Source: Caballeronia calidae (GTDB lineage Bacteria; Pseudomonadota; Gammaproteobacteria; Burkholderiales; Burkholderiaceae). From it: a stretch of DNA of 64,000 nucleotides. The position numbers and the translations under genes were made by a program. Below, one piece after another: positions 62,630 through 64,000 of the stretch (positions are counted from its first letter, which is position 1; every line of letters starts with the position of its first letter). Below the pieces are notes generated by a model. That model saw only the letters and a program-made list of their open reading frames with translations. It was not told where the DNA came from and did no database searches. The stretch lies in NCBI RefSeq assembly GCF_900044055.2, contig NZ_FCOX02000023.1, positions 1 through 64,000 on the forward strand, given 5' to 3'.

Positions 62630-64000
62630 GTGCGGCTCCTGAAACGCGCGATGAAGCGCGATAGCCATGAACCGCCCGCTTGCACCGGCCGGCCGGCGGC
62701 CTGTCTTCCGAGCGATTCGAAGAGCTGCTTGAGCACCACTTTCGCCGCGCCTTCGAGCATGCGGCCGCCGACCGCCGCGACCTTGCCCGACACCTGCGCT
62801 TCGTAGTCGTACGACAGACGCGTACCGTGGTCAGTCGGCGTGAGTTCGACGAGTCCATTGCCGCGCGCGCTGCCCAGCGGCGAGATGCCCGCGCCCGAAA
62901 GCCGCAGCCGATGCGGCGCTTCGATCTCCGACAAACCGATACGCGCCTCAAACCGCGCCTTGATCATGCCGACGCCGACGGTCACATCCGCGCGATACTG
63001 GTTCGGCGCCGTTTCGTCGAGCGCATGGCAGCCGGGGATGACCTTCGCGAGCGCTTGCGGGTTGAGCAAGACGGCGAAGACCGCTTCGGGCGTCGCGGGC
63101 AAATCGACCGTGCCTTGCGCCGTCAGCGCCTTGCCGCCCGGCGTCGCCGGCTTCTTCGCGGGCGCGTCGCGCAGTTCGGGCCGCGACGGCTCCGGATCGT
63201 CCATGCCGATTAGCGCCATCACCTTCGACGGCGTGAGCGGCAGGCGGATATCGTCGACCCCGAGCGCATCGGCTACGGCATTCGCGATGCACGGCGGCGT
63301 GCTCATGTTGTTGCCCTCGCCAAGACCCTTCGCGCCGAGCGGCGTGAACGGCGACGGCGTCTCCAGATGCACGATCAGCGGATCGGGCACTTCGCAGGTG
63401 GTCGGCATCAGGTAATCGGCGAGCGTGCCGGACTGGAAACTGCCGTCCGCGCCATAGCGGAACTCTTCCATCAACGCCGCGCCGAGACCTTGTGCGAACG
63501 CGCCGCGAATCTGGCCGTCGGCGAGTGCGGGGTTCAAGAGCGTGCCGGCATCGTGCGCGGTCACGTAGCGGTCGATTCGCACGCGGCCGGTCGCGCGATC
63601 CACTTCGACGCCGCACATATCGAACGCGAACCCATACGCCGCCGACGTGTTGATGCGATCGTCCTCGTCGGGCGCTTCCATGTTCGGGGGCGTCCAGAAG
63701 ACGGTCTCGCGCAAGCCCGGTTCCTCGCCCTCGGGCAGGAGCGCGGGCGCCCAATGCGGCGCGTTGCTTGCGGCGCGCGCAAACGGCAGCGCGCGATCCT
63801 CGGCGCCCTTCTTATAGATGCGCGCGCCATCGAAGCAGACTTCCTCGGGCGCGCAGCCGAACTGTTTCGCGACGATGCGCGAAAGCTTGTCGCGCACCCG
63901 TATCGCGGCGAGATGTACGGTGCCCGCCACTGCTCCCGCAAAGCGGCTCGAATAGTTGCCCGACGCGACGGACCACGCGTCCTTGTGCGTGTCGAACTCG
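62626..64000 (-). CDS. Molybdenum hydroxylase large subunit (CoxL type) fused to a CoxG-like domain, 5' end outside window
   Basis: The frame is open to the right edge and reads on as coding (EFDTHKDAWSVASGNY, SRFAGAVAGTVHLAA), so the true start is beyond 64000; a GTG at 63930 is internal. About 457 residues are visible. The molybdopterin-binding half shows YVTAHDAGTLLNPALADGQI, GAFAQGLGAALMEEF and the catalytic glutamate in GAKGLGEGNNMS. From about 63125 leftward a separate CoxG/SRPBCC domain follows (QGTVDLPATPEAVFAVLLNP ... SYDYEAQVSGKVAAVGGRM), normally a separate maturation or membrane-anchor protein. The enzyme hydroxylates an aromatic, N-heterocyclic or aldehyde substrate with water. 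Confidence 0.9.
   Translation of the reverse strand, partial: EFDTHKDAWSVASGNYSSRFAGAVAGTVHLAAIRVRDKLSRIVAKQFGCAPEEVCFDGARIYKKGAEDRALPFARAASNAPHWAPALLPEGEEPGLRETVFWTPPNMEAPDEDDRINTSAAYGFAFDMCGVEVDRATGRVRIDRYVTAHDAGTLLNPALADGQIRGAFAQGLGAALMEEFRYGADGSFQSGTLADYLMPTTCEVPDPLIVHLETPSPFTPLGAKGLGEGNNMSTPPCIANAVADALGVDDIRLPLTPSKVMALIGMDDPEPSRPELRDAPAKKPATPGGKALTAQGTVDLPATPEAVFAVLLNPQALAKVIPGCHALDETAPNQYRADVTVGVGMIKARFEARIGLSEIEAPHRLRLSGAGISPLGSARGNGLVELTPTDHGTRLSYDYEAQVSGKVAAVGGRMLEGAAKVVLKQLFESLGRQAAGRPVQAGGSWLSRFIARFRSRT

Noticed and set aside
62626..63930. A complete 434-residue gene starting at GTG 63930
   Set aside because: Coding sequence continues in frame past this GTG to the window edge, so the gene is partial and the GTG is internal.
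1..64000. CRISPR arrays, rRNA or tRNA genes
   Set aside because: No regularly spaced direct repeats and no recognisable tRNA or rRNA sequence seen on either strand.

Overview
The window looks like part of a secondary replicon (chromid or megaplasmid) of a Burkholderiaceae bacterium, most likely Paraburkholderia or Caballeronia. I infer this from the high GC, the AGGAG-type ribosome sites, the dense set of LysR/AraC/GntR-controlled catabolic operons, the TRAP transporters, and the complete absence of rRNA, tRNA and core housekeeping genes. Composition is uneven: roughly 1-18 kb is less GC-biased and rich in gene fragments, while 22.5-64 kb is very GC-rich and tightly packed.

Layout. (1) 24-8397: a mandelate-type cluster on the minus strand (benzoylformate decarboxylase, benzaldehyde dehydrogenase, ketopantoate-reductase-like protein, AAHS aromatic-acid transporter, mandelate dehydrogenase), facing a divergent LysR regulator. 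A deleted pobA (4-hydroxybenzoate hydroxylase) remnant lies against the regulator. (2) 8640-11581: degraded DNA holding one intact SnoaL-like gene and a fused pair of pseudogenes (aldehyde dehydrogenase and sugar-acid transporter). (3) 11659-16757: a YdiJ-type D-2-hydroxyacid dehydrogenase plus a 2-oxoglutarate-dependent oxygenase, divergent from a LysR regulator. (4) 16758-22286: a long gene-poor stretch, then a KaiC-like ATPase coupled to a hybrid histidine kinase. (5) 22500-24476: a truncated flavin oxidase and a patatin remnant that share a breakpoint. (6) 24473-39271: an eight-gene minus-strand operon (semialdehyde dehydrogenase, HpaI-type aldolase, acyl-CoA dehydrogenase, fumarate-reductase-like flavoprotein, CoA-transferase, GMC oxidoreductase, EtfB, EtfA). 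It is divergent from a TRAP transporter, a GntR regulator and a D-2-hydroxyacid dehydrogenase, with overlapping palindromes between the two arms. (7) 39804-41064: a relic of a type IV secretion operon (virB8 tail, intact virB9, broken virB10). (8) 41772-51469: a second TRAP transporter divergent from an acyl-CoA module (MaoC, crotonase, acyl-CoA dehydrogenase, CoA-transferase, MaoC), an AraC regulator and a family 88 glycoside hydrolase. (9) 51648-54895: an exporter, a small disordered protein and a LysR regulator. (10) 54892-64000: a minus-strand operon running in from the right edge with a CoxLMS-type molybdenum hydroxylase, acyl-CoA ligase, crotonase, GMC oxidoreductase, MFS transporter and a sterol-desaturase-family membrane protein.

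How it works together: the common theme is uptake of a carboxylate, activation to a CoA ester (by CoA-transferase or AMP-ligase), flavin-dependent oxidation, hydration and cleavage. The operon at 24473-34360 carries its own ETF pair and is the best candidate for an undescribed catabolic pathway; its substrate cannot be read from sequence alone. Pseudogenes, fused fragments and a diverged dispersed repeat show repeated gain and loss of catabolic genes.
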